Shown here: one piece after another, positions 42,320 through 52,907 of the stretch | How positions within the stretch are numbered: position 1 is the stretch's first letter | How the letters are laid out: every line of letters starts with the position of its first letter | NCBI RefSeq assembly: GCF_000282615.1 | Contig: NZ_AKIY01000322.1 | Location: 1-64,000, forward strand | Reading direction: 5' to 3' | Origin: Bradyrhizobium sp. YR681 | Lineage (GTDB): Bacteria; Pseudomonadota; Alphaproteobacteria; Rhizobiales; Xanthobacteraceae | DNA length: 64,000 nt | Made by a program: the position numbers and the translations under genes | Notes under the pieces: model-generated | What the model saw: the letters and a program-made list of their open reading frames with translations, nothing else | Told to the model about the DNA's origin: nothing | The model's database searches: none

Positions 42320-45300
42320 TTACCCCAGCCGGCCCGCCGCATGCGCGAGCAGCGTGTACACCAGGCCCGTCTCCGAGGTCAGGTGGTTGCGCAGCTCCTG
42401 CGGGCCGCGGCCGTCGCGGGCGACTTCGTCGAGCAGGCGCTCGAACTCGGCGACGTAGCGGTCGACCGTGCCCTTGAAGTTGCGGTCGGCGCGATATTTG
42501 CGGGCGACCTCGTCGAAGGCCTTCTGGCCGGCGGGCGTGTAGAGGCGCTTGGTGAAGGCCTTGTTCTCGCCGCGCTGGTAGCGGTCCCACATCTCGGCCG
42601 CGAGGTTGCGGTCCATCAGCCGGCCGATGTCGAGCGACAGCGATTCCAGCGGATTGCTGCTGGCCTGAGGGGCCTGCGGCTGCGGAGCAGGCGCCTGCTG
42701 GCGGCCACGGGGAGCCTCACGGCCGGTCGGGGCGCCCTGGTTGGCGTCGGTGCGGCTGAGCAGGTCCGACAGCCAGCCGTCACGGCCCTGGTCGTTGCTG
42801 GAAGGCGCGACCGGCGGCGCTTCGGTGCGGCGCGAGGGCGCGGGCATGCCGAGGTCCGGCGGCGGCAGCGTCGAGGCGCTGCCGGTGTCGCGGCCGCGGG
42901 TCTCGGCAGCTCGGGCACCGACGGTCGCCAGCATCGGCTCTTCCTGGCGCGCCACGCTGGTGCGCCCGGTGGTGGAGACGTCGAGGCCACGGCCATGCTG
43001 GGCCACGATGCGGTTGAGCTCGGCGAGCGCCTCGATCTGGTCGACGATCACCTTGCGCATCTGCGCCGTGCTCTCGGCGGCCTCCTGCGGCATCTCGAGC
43101 ACGCCGCGGCGCAGCTCGTTGCGGGTGGCTTCGAGCTCGTTATGCATCTCGTACGCCATCTGCTTCATGCTGGAGACGAGGTTGCCGAACTTCTCGGCCG
43201 ACTGCTTGAACATCGCATCCGCCTCGTCGGTGGTCTGGCGGTAGATGTCGTGCATGGCCTCGATGGTCTGGCGATGCTCCTCTTCGGACGCCGACCGCAC
43301 CGCCTCGAACTGGCGGGTGATCGCGGCGGAACCTGCACCGGCGGTCTCGGCGACGACGCGTGCGATGTCGCGGGCACGCTCTTCGGCCGCGGCCAGCGAT
43401 TCATCGAGCAGGCCGGTGAAGCGCGACAGGCGCTGGTCGAGATCGGTGGTGCGCAGGTCGATCGTGGTGACGAGCGATTCCAGCGCCGCCTTGCGTTCGG
43501 CCAGCGAGGCGGTGGTGTTCTTGTTGCTCTGCTCGACGACCTGGGCGGCGTCGACGAGCGCCTTGCCGTGCGCGTCGAACTGAGTCGACAGCTCGCCGAG
43601 ATCCTGGAGTGCCCGCGTGGTCTTCGTGTTGAAGACGTTGAGCTGGTCTTCCAGGTTCTGCGTCGCAGCGCCGTTGCGCGAGGTGACGTCGTTCATCGCC
43701 GAGACGAAGTCGGCGACACGCGTCACCAGCGCCCGCTCGAGCGAGTTGAGGTTGTCGTGCGCACCGGTCAGCACCTCCTGGAGCAGGATGTTGCCTTCGC
43801 GCAGGCGCTCGAACAGGGCCACCGTGTCGGTGCGCAGGATCTTGCTGGTCTCCTGCATCTCGGTGACGGCCGCGATCGAGACCTGGCGCGACTGGTCGAT
43901 CGCCGCACGCGAAGCCTGTTCGAGGTCCTTGAGCGACTTGCCGACGGCGCCGGTGGCCATCTCGCTCGCCGCGTTGATGGTGCGGGCCACTTCCGAGCCG
44001 TTGCCCATCATGGTCTGCGAGAACGCATGGCCGCGCGTTTCGATCGACTTCAGCGCGTCCGAGGTGACGCGGTCGATGTCGAGCGTGAGCTGGCTGGTCT
44101 TCGAGCCGATCGCGTCCACGAGCGAGCCGCGCTTGGAGTCGATCATGTTCGAGAGACGGTCGGCCTGCTGCTGCACATAGGTGACGATCTCGTCGGTCTT
44201 GCCGGTCATGGCCTGGCCGAAGCTGCTGCTGGCGGCGAGCACCGAGCGCTCGACGTCGGCCGAGCTCGACTTGACGCGCGAGCTTGCCTCGTTGGAGGCG
44301 TTGATCAGCGCATTCTGGGCGTTGAGCGCGCTGGTCTGGATGTCGTTGGTCGCGTTCGTCGTCGCCGTGCTCAGGGCGCGCTCGATCTCGGTCGAGATCG
44401 TGCGGATCTGGCTGGCGGCGTCCGCCGAGGTCGAGGTCAGCGAGGTCTGGGCCTCGCGCGCGCTGTTGAGGATGGTCGAGGCGGTGTCGGCGCCGACCGC
44501 AGTCAGCGTGCGCTCGATGTCCGTGGTCAGCGACTTGATCTGGCTCGCCGCATCCGTCGAGGCGGATATCAGCGTGCCCTGGGCCTCGCGCACGCCGCTG
44601 GTGAGCGCCTCGATGGTGGCGCCGCCGGCGGTTGCCAGTGCGCGCTGCATCTCGGCCGCGAGCGAACGGACCTGGCTGGTCTGCTCGGCCGAGACGGAGA
44701 GCAGGGTGCTCTGGGCGTCGCGGGCGCTGGTCGTGATCGTCTCGGCGGTCGACTGGCCGACCTGCGAGAGCGAACGATGCACCTCGGCCGCGAGCGACTT
44801 GACCTGGCTCGCCGCATCCGAGGACGCCGTCACCAGCGTGCTCTGGGCTTCGCGGGCGCCGGTCGTGATGGTCTCGGCCGTCGCGGTGCCCGCCATCGAG
44901 AGCGAGCGCTGCACGTCGGACGAGAGTGCCTTGATCTGGTTGGCGGTCTCGCTCGAGGCCGCGATCAGCGCGCTCTGCGCATCGCGGGCGCCTGCGGTGA
45001 TCGATTCCGCCGTGGTGGTGCCGGCGAGCGACAGCGAACGCTGCACGTCGGCAGTGAGCGTCTTGACGTGGTTGGCCGCGTCCGAAGATGCGGTGACGAG
45101 CGTGGTCTGCACCTCGCGGGCGCCGGCCAGGATCGAGGCGGCGGTCGCCGAGCCTGCTGCGGACAGCGTGCGTTCGACGTCGGCGGCGAGCCCCTTGATC
45201 TGGTTGGACGCATCGCCGGAGGCAGCGACCAGCGTCGACTGCGCTTCGCGGGCGCTGGTCAGGATCGAGTTCGCAGCGCCGGTGCCGACCGCGGTCAGCG

Positions 45301-48028
45301 CGCGCTCGACCTCGGATGAGGTCATCTTGAGCTGGGCGTTGACGTCGGAGGAGACCGTCATCAGCGACTGCTGGGCGGTGCGCGCGCCGGTCTGGATCGT
45401 CTCGCTGGTGTTGACGACGAGGTTGGTGAGCGAGCGCTCTGCGTCCTCGACATGCGAACGGATCGCGGTCGAGATCATCTCGGCGCGGGACATCATGTCC
45501 TCGCTGGCCTGGCGGCCGCTGCTCTCGATGCGGCCGGCGACGGCCTCGACACGCGAGCCGAGCAGGTCCTCGAACTGCGCCACGCGCACGTCGATGTCGC
45601 TGGCGACCGAGCCGACCTTGGTCTCGATGGCCTGGTGGATGTCCTGGAAGCGCGCCGTGACCGTGTCGGTCAGGTGCATGCTGCGGCCGTCGATGATCTC
45701 GGTGACGCCGGTGATGCGGCGGTCGACCGCCTCGATCGCCTGCGCGGTGCCGTCGGTGAGCGTCGAGGTCAGCAGCGTGAGGCGGGTGTCGATCGACTGC
45801 ACGGCCTGCGAGGCGCCGTTGGTCACGGCGGTGGTCAGGTAGGTGAGGCGGGTATCGATGGATTCGAGCGCCTGCGTCGCGCCGCCCGTCAGCGTCGTCG
45901 TGAGGTGCGTCAGTCGGGTGTCGATCGACTGGATGGTCTGCGAAGCGCCATCGGTCAGCGAGGTCGTGAGGTGATTGAGGCGCGAGTCGATGGCCTCAAT
46001 GGTCTGCGACGCGCCGTCGGTGAGCGACGTCGTGAGGTGGGTGAGGCGGGAGTCGATCGACTGGATCGCCTGCGCGGCACCGTCGGTCAGCGACGTCGAG
46101 AGCGTGTTCAGGCGCGCGTCGATCGTTTCGGTCACGGACTTGGCGCGGGTGTCGAACGACTGCTCGAGCGCGCCGACGCGACCGCCGAGCTGGTCGTCGA
46201 AGGTCTTGATGTGGCTTTCGATCGTGCTGTCGAGGCCGGCGATCTTGTCGTTCAGCGAGGCGTCGAGGTTGGTGACGCGTTCGCCGATCGTGGTCTCGAA
46301 CTGCACCAGGCGCTGGTCGAGCACGGCCGTGATCGCGCCGCCGTTCGAGGTGAAGCGGGTGTCGAAATTGTCGACATAGCTCTTCAGGCTCTCGTGGATG
46401 TCCTGCGTACGCTGGCCCATGCGCTCGACGATCTCGCCGCCGAACGTCTTCACGGTGCGGTCGAACTCGGAGATGTGACGGGTGATCAGCGCGCCCAGCG
46501 TGCCGGAATCGCGGGCGAACTTCTCGACCAGCTCGGTGCCCTGGTTCTTCACCAGTTCGTCGAACGCGCTCATCTGCAGCGACAGCGAGTCGTGCGCGGT
46601 CTCGGTCTGGCTGACGACCTTGGCGACCAGCGTGTTGACGGTGGCGTCGAGCGCGTCGCTCGCCTTGTCGCCGGACGTCATGATCTGGGTTGCGAGGCGG
46701 TTGCCGGCGTCGTCGATCTTGGCGGAGAGGTCGTTGGAGCGCAGCTCGAGCTCGAGCAGCAGCGAGTCCGACGAATTCTTCAAGCTGTCGTGCACCTGCT
46801 CGGTACGCTCGGAGATGCCGTCGACGATCGCGGCGGACCGCTGCTCGAACTCGCCGGTGATGCGGTCGATGCGCTCGTTCAGCATCTCGTGGACGCGGTC
46901 GGCGAGGTCGACGAACTCGTCGTGGACGTGGCCGGTCTTGAAATTGAGGCTGGTGGTCAGCCGCTCGCTGGCATCGAGCACGGCGCGCGTGGTCTCGTTG
47001 CTGGCTTCCTCGAGGCGGTCGAGCAGGTCGCCGCCGCGCTCGCCGAGCGCGAGGATCATGTTGTCGCCGGCATTGCTCAACGCGCCGGTGATGTGGGCGC
47101 CGCGCTCTTCCAGCGCGCCGGTGATGGACTTGGCGACCTCGTCGACGCGCGAGGCGATCGCGTCCGAGATCAGCGCGATGTCGTGGCGCAGATCGATCTG
47201 CACGCCGGAGATGGCGCTGCGGACCTGCTCGGCCTGGCCGACCAGGTTGTCGCGCTGATGCGCGATGTCCTGGAGCAGGGCGCGGATGCGCACTTCGTTG
47301 TCGGAATAGGCGCGCTCGAGCGCCGCGACCTCGTTGGCGACCAGCGTCTCCAGCTCGCCGGCGCGCGCAATCGCGCGCTCGATGCCGTCGCCCATCGCCG
47401 CGACCTCGCGGCGGATGGCTTGGCCGACGGTGACCATGGAATCGGAGGCCGAGCCCTCGGGCTCGGAGAAGCGGATCGCGACCTGCGCCATCGCCTGCGC
47501 CACCGCGCTCATCTGCTGGCCGCGCCAGACGAGGCTCGCCAGGAAGAAGAACAGCATGATCGGCGCGAAGAACATCGTGACGAGGCCGGCAATGGCCAGC
47601 ACGCCGCCGCTCTCGCCCATGGCGGCCCGGATCGAGGGCAGGAAACCGACCGTCAGCGCGGCGCAGGCCGCGAGCCAGATGACGGTGAAGATGATCGCGC
47701 CGGTGTAGATGTTGCGGGTCGGACGTCCCGTCTGCAGCGTCTGGAGCAGCTGGCCGATGGTGGCGCGATCGTCATTGGCGGCGCGGCGCGAGGAGCGCGG
47801 CTCCTCGATCGGGTCGAACACCGCCCGCTCATTGGCGGCGGGACGCGGCTCGAAGCCCGGCTCGTCGAAGATCGGGGGAGCCGGCGGCGCCACCGGAGGC
47901 GAGGTTTCGTTGCGCATCGAGGCGTTGCGGCTGGTGTCCGCAGCGGTGTCACTGATGTTCAGGGCTTCCTGGATCGCAGAAAGCGCAACTTCTGTCGGGT
48001 CTTTGACCTTTTTCGGAGTGTTCGCCAT
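42320..48028 (-). CDS. Giant repetitive membrane-anchored protein, GPR/RgsE-like polar growth protein (1,902 aa)
   Basis: The N-terminus (1-100) is soluble and Pro-rich. Two membrane segments follow (about 108-130 and 143-167), then an almost continuous helical region to about 1690. It contains six 22-residue and nine degenerate 44-residue repeats. A Pro/Gln-rich linker leads to a conserved C-terminal globular region (PLESLSLDIGRLMDRNLAAEMWDRYQ). The size, two N-terminal membrane helices and apolipoprotein-like repeats match GPR of Agrobacterium and RgsE of Sinorhizobium, which organise unipolar growth. A CtrA-like site lies upstream. Orthology is inferred, not shown by alignment. Confidence 0.8.
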   Translation of the reverse strand: MANTPKKVKDPTEVALSAIQEALNISDTAADTSRNASMRNETSPPVAPPAPPIFDEPGFEPRPAANERAVFDPIEEPRSSRRAANDDRATIGQLLQTLQTGRPTRNIYTGAIIFTVIWLAACAALTVGFLPSIRAAMGESGGVLAIAGLVTMFFAPIMLFFFLASLVWRGQQMSAVAQAMAQVAIRFSEPEGSASDSMVTVGQAIRREVAAMGDGIERAIARAGELETLVANEVAALERAYSDNEVRIRALLQDIAHQRDNLVGQAEQVRSAISGVQIDLRHDIALISDAIASRVDEVAKSITGALEERGAHITGALSNAGDNMILALGERGGDLLDRLEEASNETTRAVLDASERLTTSLNFKTGHVHDEFVDLADRVHEMLNERIDRITGEFEQRSAAIVDGISERTEQVHDSLKNSSDSLLLELELRSNDLSAKIDDAGNRLATQIMTSGDKASDALDATVNTLVAKVVSQTETAHDSLSLQMSAFDELVKNQGTELVEKFARDSGTLGALITRHISEFDRTVKTFGGEIVERMGQRTQDIHESLKSYVDNFDTRFTSNGGAITAVLDQRLVQFETTIGERVTNLDASLNDKIAGLDSTIESHIKTFDDQLGGRVGALEQSFDTRAKSVTETIDARLNTLSTSLTDGAAQAIQSIDSRLTHLTTSLTDGASQTIEAIDSRLNHLTTSLTDGASQTIQSIDTRLTHLTTTLTGGATQALESIDTRLTYLTTAVTNGASQAVQSIDTRLTLLTSTLTDGTAQAIEAVDRRITGVTEIIDGRSMHLTDTVTARFQDIHQAIETKVGSVASDIDVRVAQFEDLLGSRVEAVAGRIESSGRQASEDMMSRAEMISTAIRSHVEDAERSLTNLVVNTSETIQTGARTAQQSLMTVSSDVNAQLKMTSSEVERALTAVGTGAANSILTSAREAQSTLVAASGDASNQIKGLAADVERTLSAAGSATAASILAGAREVQTTLVTASSDAANHVKTLTADVQRSLSLAGTTTAESITAGARDAQSALIAASSETANQIKALSSDVQRSLSMAGTATAETITTGAREAQSTLVTASSDAASQVKSLAAEVHRSLSQVGQSTAETITTSARDAQSTLLSVSAEQTSQVRSLAAEMQRALATAGGATIEALTSGVREAQGTLISASTDAASQIKSLTTDIERTLTAVGADTASTILNSAREAQTSLTSTSADAASQIRTISTEIERALSTATTNATNDIQTSALNAQNALINASNEASSRVKSSSADVERSVLAASSSFGQAMTGKTDEIVTYVQQQADRLSNMIDSKRGSLVDAIGSKTSQLTLDIDRVTSDALKSIETRGHAFSQTMMGNGSEVARTINAASEMATGAVGKSLKDLEQASRAAIDQSRQVSIAAVTEMQETSKILRTDTVALFERLREGNILLQEVLTGAHDNLNSLERALVTRVADFVSAMNDVTSRNGAATQNLEDQLNVFNTKTTRALQDLGELSTQFDAHGKALVDAAQVVEQSNKNTTASLAERKAALESLVTTIDLRTTDLDQRLSRFTGLLDESLAAAEERARDIARVVAETAGAGSAAITRQFEAVRSASEEEHRQTIEAMHDIYRQTTDEADAMFKQSAEKFGNLVSSMKQMAYEMHNELEATRNELRRGVLEMPQEAAESTAQMRKVIVDQIEALAELNRIVAQHGRGLDVSTTGRTSVARQEEPMLATVGARAAETRGRDTGSASTLPPPDLGMPAPSRRTEAPPVAPSSNDQGRDGWLSDLLSRTDANQGAPTGREAPRGRQQAPAPQPQAPQASSNPLESLSLDIGRLMDRNLAAEMWDRYQRGENKAFTKRLYTPAGQKAFDEVARKYRADRNFKGTVDRYVAEFERLLDEVARDGRGPQELRNHLTSETGLVYTLLAHAAGRLG
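44198..45385 (-). repeat. Nine tandem 132-bp (44-residue) coding repeats
   Basis: Within the giant gene, units such as AREAQSTLVTASSDAASQVK-SLAAEVHRSL repeat every 44 codons. The last copy is the most diverged. The heptad-like spacing suggests an extended helical rod. Confidence 0.85.
45698..46093 (-). repeat. Six tandem 66-bp (22-residue) coding repeats
   Basis: Units of the form SLTDGASQTIQSIDTRLTHL-TT repeat six times without gaps. 22-residue units resemble apolipoprotein A-type amphipathic helices that lie along a membrane. Confidence 0.88.
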
Positions 48029-48205
48029 GTTCAGTCCGAGCCCTCGTTACTTTTACGCGTCCCCCGCGAGCCCTGCGCGCTACGCAAGCCCACAGACCGG
48101 ATCATGCCGCTTACGCGGATTTCCGAGCCGTCCCCACCCGGACGGCTTGTCCGCCAATTTCCGCAACATCCTATTGGCAGAGCGTCGCGAATGAAATGGC
48201 TGCGA

Positions 48206-48220
48206 TTAAGACAATCTTAA
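48206..48220. promoter_or_regulatory. CtrA-like binding site
   Basis: TTAAGACAATCTTAA is TTAA-N7-TTAA, the CtrA consensus of alphaproteobacteria. An overlapping TTAA-N6-TTAAC follows at 48217-48231, a TTAACCAT half-site at 48347-48354, and a CcrM-type GACTC at 48277. They lie in the 396-bp gap between the divergent giant gene and the HPt gene, which holds no other feature. Confidence 0.6.
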
Positions 48221-48424
48221 TCATCGTTAACAGGATCGCGCCGTAACGCCTTAGCAACAAATGCAATTCTCCACCGGACTCGTCGGATTGTGGCAACTTT
48301 TCGTCAATAAACGGGCGGATTTGCGTAAAACGGCCCAAACATTTCGTTAACCATTTCCGTGCTTGGGTGCAGGAACCTGACCGCCGGACCGGCGGACACG
48401 TTACGCGATGCCGGGGCCTGCGCC

Positions 48425-48799
48425 ATGACGCCTGAACTGCAACGGATGGACTGGATGCCTTCGCCCCCGCTTGCACCGATCGACAGCCCGCTCGACCTCG
48501 ATCACCTCTCCCGCATGACGCTCGGCGATACCGAGCTGGAACAGGAAGTGCTTGCGATGTTCGCCGAGCAGGCGGTCCGCCTGCTCGCGGCGATGACGGC
48601 GCTGCCGGCCGAGACCGGCGCGCTCGCGCACAAGCTCAAGGGCTCGGCGCGCGGGATCGGCGCCTTTGCGGTGGCCGACGCCGCCGCCAGCCTGGAGACT
48701 GCGATCCAGACCGGCCACAACCGGCCCCACGCCTTCGCCGCGCTGAAGGAGGCGGTGGCCGAGGTCCGTGCCGCCATCGAGACGATCCTGAAACATTAG
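48425..48799 (+). CDS. Histidine phosphotransfer (HPt) protein
   Basis: The 124-residue protein has its phosphorylatable His69 in AHKLKGSARGIGA, the HPt motif, within a four-helix domain (about 30-124). It should relay phosphate between a hybrid kinase receiver and a response regulator. The start at 48425 removes an unlikely N-terminal extension (open to 48359). It is divergent from the giant polar protein and shares the CtrA-like control region. Confidence 0.85.
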   Translation: MTPELQRMDWMPSPPLAPIDSPLDLDHLSRMTLGDTELEQEVLAMFAEQAVRLLAAMTALPAETGALAHKLKGSARGIGAFAVADAAASLETAIQTGHNRPHAFAALKEAVAEVRAAIETILKH

Positions 48800-48820
48800 G
48801 ATTTTGACTCGCTCAAAATC
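48800..48820. terminator. Short hairpin after the HPt gene
   Basis: GATTTTGA and TCAAAATC are perfect arms around CTCGC, one base after the stop. It may end transcription; there is no long T-run. Confidence 0.4.
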
Positions 48821-48835
48821 AGGGGCTAGTCGTTT

Positions 48836-48898
48836 GTTTTGACGCGATTTCTTCGCGCGAACCGGGGTCCATTTCGCGCGAAAACGCTATGGCGCCGG
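48836..48898. repeat. Dispersed intergenic repeat (GTTTTGACGCG type)
   Basis: GTTTTGACGCGATTTCTTCG begins a stretch with two copies of the palindrome TTCGCGCGAA (48852-48861 and 48883-48892). Similar sequences are common between Bradyrhizobium genes, by recollection. Confidence 0.5.
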
Positions 48899-48967
48899 GC
48901 GGATCGACCCGTTATAGGACAGCCCGGACCCTCCTTTATCCCCAACATCGCGGCAGCACGAGCACAC

Positions 48968-49288
48968 ATGGCCAAGATCCACTTTGTCGACCACAAGGGC
49001 GAAACCCGTACGGTGGAAATCGAGAACGGCGCGACCGTGATGGAAGCCGCCATCCGCAACAGCATTCCCGGCATCGAAGCCGAATGCGGCGGCGCCTGTG
49101 CCTGCGCGACCTGCCATGTCTATGTCGACGAAGCCTGGCGCGAGAAGGTCGGCAGCCCGACGCCGATGGAAGAGGACATGCTCGACTTCGGCTTCGACGT
49201 GCGCCCGAACTCGCGCCTGTCCTGCCAGATCAAGGTGTCCGACGAGCTCGACGGGCTCGTGGTGGCGACGCCGGAACGCCAGGCCTGA
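48968..49288 (+). CDS. 2Fe-2S ferredoxin, adrenodoxin type
   Basis: The 106-residue protein has cluster ligands Cys40, Cys46, Cys49 (C-x5-C-x2-C) and Cys86, with an extra Cys44 between the first two. [21 protein letters not shown] is typical of the vertebrate-type ferredoxins that serve P450s and Fe-S assembly. A TrxR-like ferredoxin reductase lies 0.7 kb downstream and could reduce it. The ATG at 48968 is chosen over 48839. Confidence 0.92.
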   Translation: MAKIHFVDHKGETRTVEIENGATVMEAAIRNSIPGIEAECGGACACATCHVYVDEAWREKVGSPTPMEEDMLDFGFDVRPNSRLSCQIKVSDELDGLVVATPERQA

Positions 49289-49299
49289 ACACGTCTTGT

Positions 49300-49767
49300 C
49301 TATGCGGCGGGCGGCGCGACCTCGATGCCGCGCTTGTGCCAGGGCCTGAACTTCTCGATCACCTCCGCGGTCAATTGTGCGGGCCGCCGTGTCGCTTCGT
49401 CGAGCAAGACGCCGACCGACGTCGCGGATGCGATGCATTTCCCGTTCGAGAACACGACCTGCTCGAACGTCACTGACGTCCGTCCGAGCTTCACCACGCC
49501 GAGGCCGAGTTCGATCGTGCCCGGCCAGTGCAGCTCGGCGCGGAAATGCATGTCGAGCCGCACCATGATCCAGGCGAAGCCCAGTGGGGTCAGCCCGTAT
49601 TCGGGAAGCTTCATCAGCGTGACACGGCCGGTCTCGAAATAGGTGGCGTAGACCGCGTTGTTGACGTGCTGGTTCGGATCGAGATCGCCGAAGCGGACAT
49701 TGTCGCCGAGGCGAAAGGGGAAGTCCTCCAGGCGCGGCGTCGTGTCGAGGCGGCTTGGTGCGTTCAC
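49300..49767 (-). CDS. Acyl-CoA thioesterase, 4-hydroxybenzoyl-CoA thioesterase-like
   Basis: The 155-residue hotdog-fold protein has the active-site segment VRFGDLDPNQHVNNAVYATYFE. It starts with GTG at 49767, preceded by GGAG 8 bases upstream. The family hydrolyses acyl-CoA thioesters; the substrate is unknown. It faces the ferredoxin gene. Confidence 0.87.
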   Translation of the reverse strand: MNAPSRLDTTPRLEDFPFRLGDNVRFGDLDPNQHVNNAVYATYFETGRVTLMKLPEYGLTPLGFAWIMVRLDMHFRAELHWPGTIELGLGVVKLGRTSVTFEQVVFSNGKCIASATSVGVLLDEATRRPAQLTAEVIEKFRPWHKRGIEVAPPAA

Positions 49768-49940
49768 CGATTGATCTCCGTCATATCCATCCTCGTTACA
49801 GCCCAGTTATTTTGGTCCGGCAAGTGGGCGCGGCTGCGGGGCGCTCCCGCTTTTATGCCTTCCCTGATCCATCCCCGTTGGCTAGACAGGCAGGGTCACC
49901 TCTGCCCACCGGGCGCCGTCCAACCGATAACCATCGATAA

Positions 49941-50978
<1,038 letters not shown>

Positions 50979-51102
50979 CGCGAGGGGGCGGGACGGCGCT
51001 GCCCCATGTTTCTGGTGCTGGAATCGTTCGCGAAATCGCCGTAGTCTGCGGTCATTCCAGTCATGGCTTGGCAAAGGCGATTGGCTTAGCAAGGTGATCA
51101 TA

Positions 51103-51717
51103 ATGCGGACTCTCTTTTCCAGCTTTCGGCTGCTCTCGCTGCTCGCGCTCGCGCTCTCGCTTGGTGCGGCGAGCCCGGCCGCGGCACAGGTCGCGGCTGC
51201 GACGTCGGCCCAGCCAACCGCCGCGGGGCTCTGGCAGAAGGTCGAAGACGGCAAGACGGTGGGATGGTTTCTCTTCATCGACCACAACGGCATCTTCGAA
51301 GGCGTGATCGCAAAGACCTTTCCGCGTCCCGGCGACGACCCGAACGAGATTTGCGCGAAGTGCGCGGACGATCGCAAGAACGCGCCGGTGCTCGGGCTCT
51401 CCTTCATCCGCGACATGAAGCGCGACGGCTTGAAGTATGACGGCGGCAACGTGGTCAATCCGCGCGACGGCAACATCTGGAAGGCCAAGATGACGGTGAG
51501 CCCGGACGGCCAGACCCTGACCATGCGCGGCTTCCTCGGCATTTCCCTGTTCGGCAAGGACGAGACCTGGACGCGCCTGCCCGACGCGAATATTGCGCAG
51601 GTCGATCCCGCCATCGTCGCGAAATATCTCCCCGCGCAGGCCGCTGCGACCAAGCCGGCCACCGCGCCCGCAGCGAAGAAGGGCGGCGCGATGATGGCGC
51701 CGGCGCCGAAGCAGTAG
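51103..51717 (+). CDS. Secreted DUF2147 protein
   Basis: The 204-residue protein has a signal peptide (about 1-29) and one DUF2147 domain: [32 protein letters not shown], a conserved cysteine pair (CAKC), and [18 protein letters not shown]. The C-terminus is Ala/Lys/Pro-rich. DUF2147 proteins are periplasmic with lipocalin-like folds and unknown roles. ATG 51103 with AAGG upstream is preferred over GTG 51094. Confidence 0.85.
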   Translation: MRTLFSSFRLLSLLALALSLGAASPAAAQVAAATSAQPTAAGLWQKVEDGKTVGWFLFIDHNGIFEGVIAKTFPRPGDDPNEICAKCADDRKNAPVLGLSFIRDMKRDGLKYDGGNVVNPRDGNIWKAKMTVSPDGQTLTMRGFLGISLFGKDETWTRLPDANIAQVDPAIVAKYLPAQAAATKPATAPAAKKGGAMMAPAPKQ

Positions 51718-51764
51718 ACTGCTTTCGCGTTTTCGTGTAGCCCCGCTCACCGGGCTACGGACCG

Positions 51765-52907
51765 TCAATACGTCCGCGCCTTCTTGCAGGGCGCATAGAA
51801 CGTGCCGTTGCTGCTAACGACGCGCTCGAGGCAATTCCGGGGATCGGTGATCTCGCCCTCGACCTGGAAATAGTAGGCCTGCGGTCCCAGACTCAGGATG
51901 TAATAGCCCGGCGGAAGATCGAGCTCCGGATCGCTGGCATGAAGCTCGTACATTTCGGGGGTCCCTGGCATCGGGGACGCTCTGAACGCGTAGGCGATGT
52001 TGCGGACGACCCCGAAATCATCTCCGCCATTCGGTGCCTTGCCTGCGGCGTCGATCGAATACTCCCTGGCGATTTTCGCCACGATTCGAACCTCGACGCG
52101 ATCGGGAATTGCCTTGGCCACGTCGCGACGAAACACGATGAACTTGACGCGGCCGTTGGATAGACGAGGTTGATCGGGCTTTTTGAACGCCGCTGAAATC
52201 GCAACGCGCATGTCGGGCGCCATCACGCCGGTCGCTTTCAGCTCCGCGAGCGATTTGTCGTCGATGAGGGCGTAAATCCCGTAGTCGGTCGGAAGCACGC
52301 GCGTTGGTGGAGGTGGAACGGACGGCACCATTTCAGGCTTGGCAACCGAGATTGTCGTCTCCGGCCTGGGTGCGACCTGCGCGATCTCCGGGGCTTGCGC
52401 TGACATCTGACGGCGCAGTGCGGCGATGTTGTCGCGCTGCGAGACGATCAGGATGACGGCGCCGACGGCAAGCAGGATGGCGGCCATCCGCTTGATCACC
52501 GGCAGAAGCGCACCCGAGTTCGCGGATGGCTTGCTGCGAGACGTCCCGATCCCCGATCGCAAAACGGTGGCATCGCCGGACATCGGAACGCCGCCCGTGT
52601 CCCAGGACGACGTGAGTTGTTGCGAGGGCAGGCGCTCCAGCGGAGCCTGGTCGCGCGAGAACTTCTCGACCTCCTCGATGGCGACCTCGAGGGCCCGCTT
52701 CGCCTGGTCGATGTTCTTGGTGTCGGCGTAGGTGAATTGTTCCTGGAGCTTATAGCGGGCGAGGTCGTAAACCATTTGCCGTCTGGCGTCCGGGTCGTCC
52801 CTCACGGTGTCGAGCATGCGCGAAATCACCAGCGCAAACTGCACCTGGTTTGCGGGCAGATCCGCTTCCTCCTGCTGACTGGGAAGCAGGTCTTTTGAAT
52901 CACTCAT
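51765..52907 (-). CDS. Unrecognised single-pass membrane protein (380 aa)
   Basis: Residues 1-95 form a charged cytoplasmic helical segment. One membrane helix lies at about 138-158 (KRMAAILLAVGAVILIVSQR), and a periplasmic domain (about 200-380) has FIVFRRDVAKAIPDRVEVRI and YYILSLGPQAYYFQVEGEI. Its codon use is less GC-biased than that of its neighbours. I do not recognise the family. Confidence 0.75.
   Translation of the reverse strand: MSDSKDLLPSQQEEADLPANQVQFALVISRMLDTVRDDPDARRQMVYDLARYKLQEQFTYADTKNIDQAKRALEVAIEEVEKFSRDQAPLERLPSQQLTSSWDTGGVPMSGDATVLRSGIGTSRSKPSANSGALLPVIKRMAAILLAVGAVILIVSQRDNIAALRRQMSAQAPEIAQVAPRPETTISVAKPEMVPSVPPPPTRVLPTDYGIYALIDDKSLAELKATGVMAPDMRVAISAAFKKPDQPRLSNGRVKFIVFRRDVAKAIPDRVEVRIVAKIAREYSIDAAGKAPNGGDDFGVVRNIAYAFRASPMPGTPEMYELHASDPELDLPPGYYILSLGPQAYYFQVEGEITDPRNCLERVVSSNGTFYAPCKKARTY

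Noticed and set aside
44198-46093. Possible CRISPR-like or non-coding tandem array
   Set aside because: The periods are exact multiples of three, the units vary at third positions and they stay in frame, so they are protein-coding repeats.
42239-48220. Two very long open frames (1,026 and 922 codons) on the plus strand
   Set aside because: They lie antisense to the 1,902-codon repetitive gene and arise from its high-GC third positions and repeats; their products have no family resemblance.
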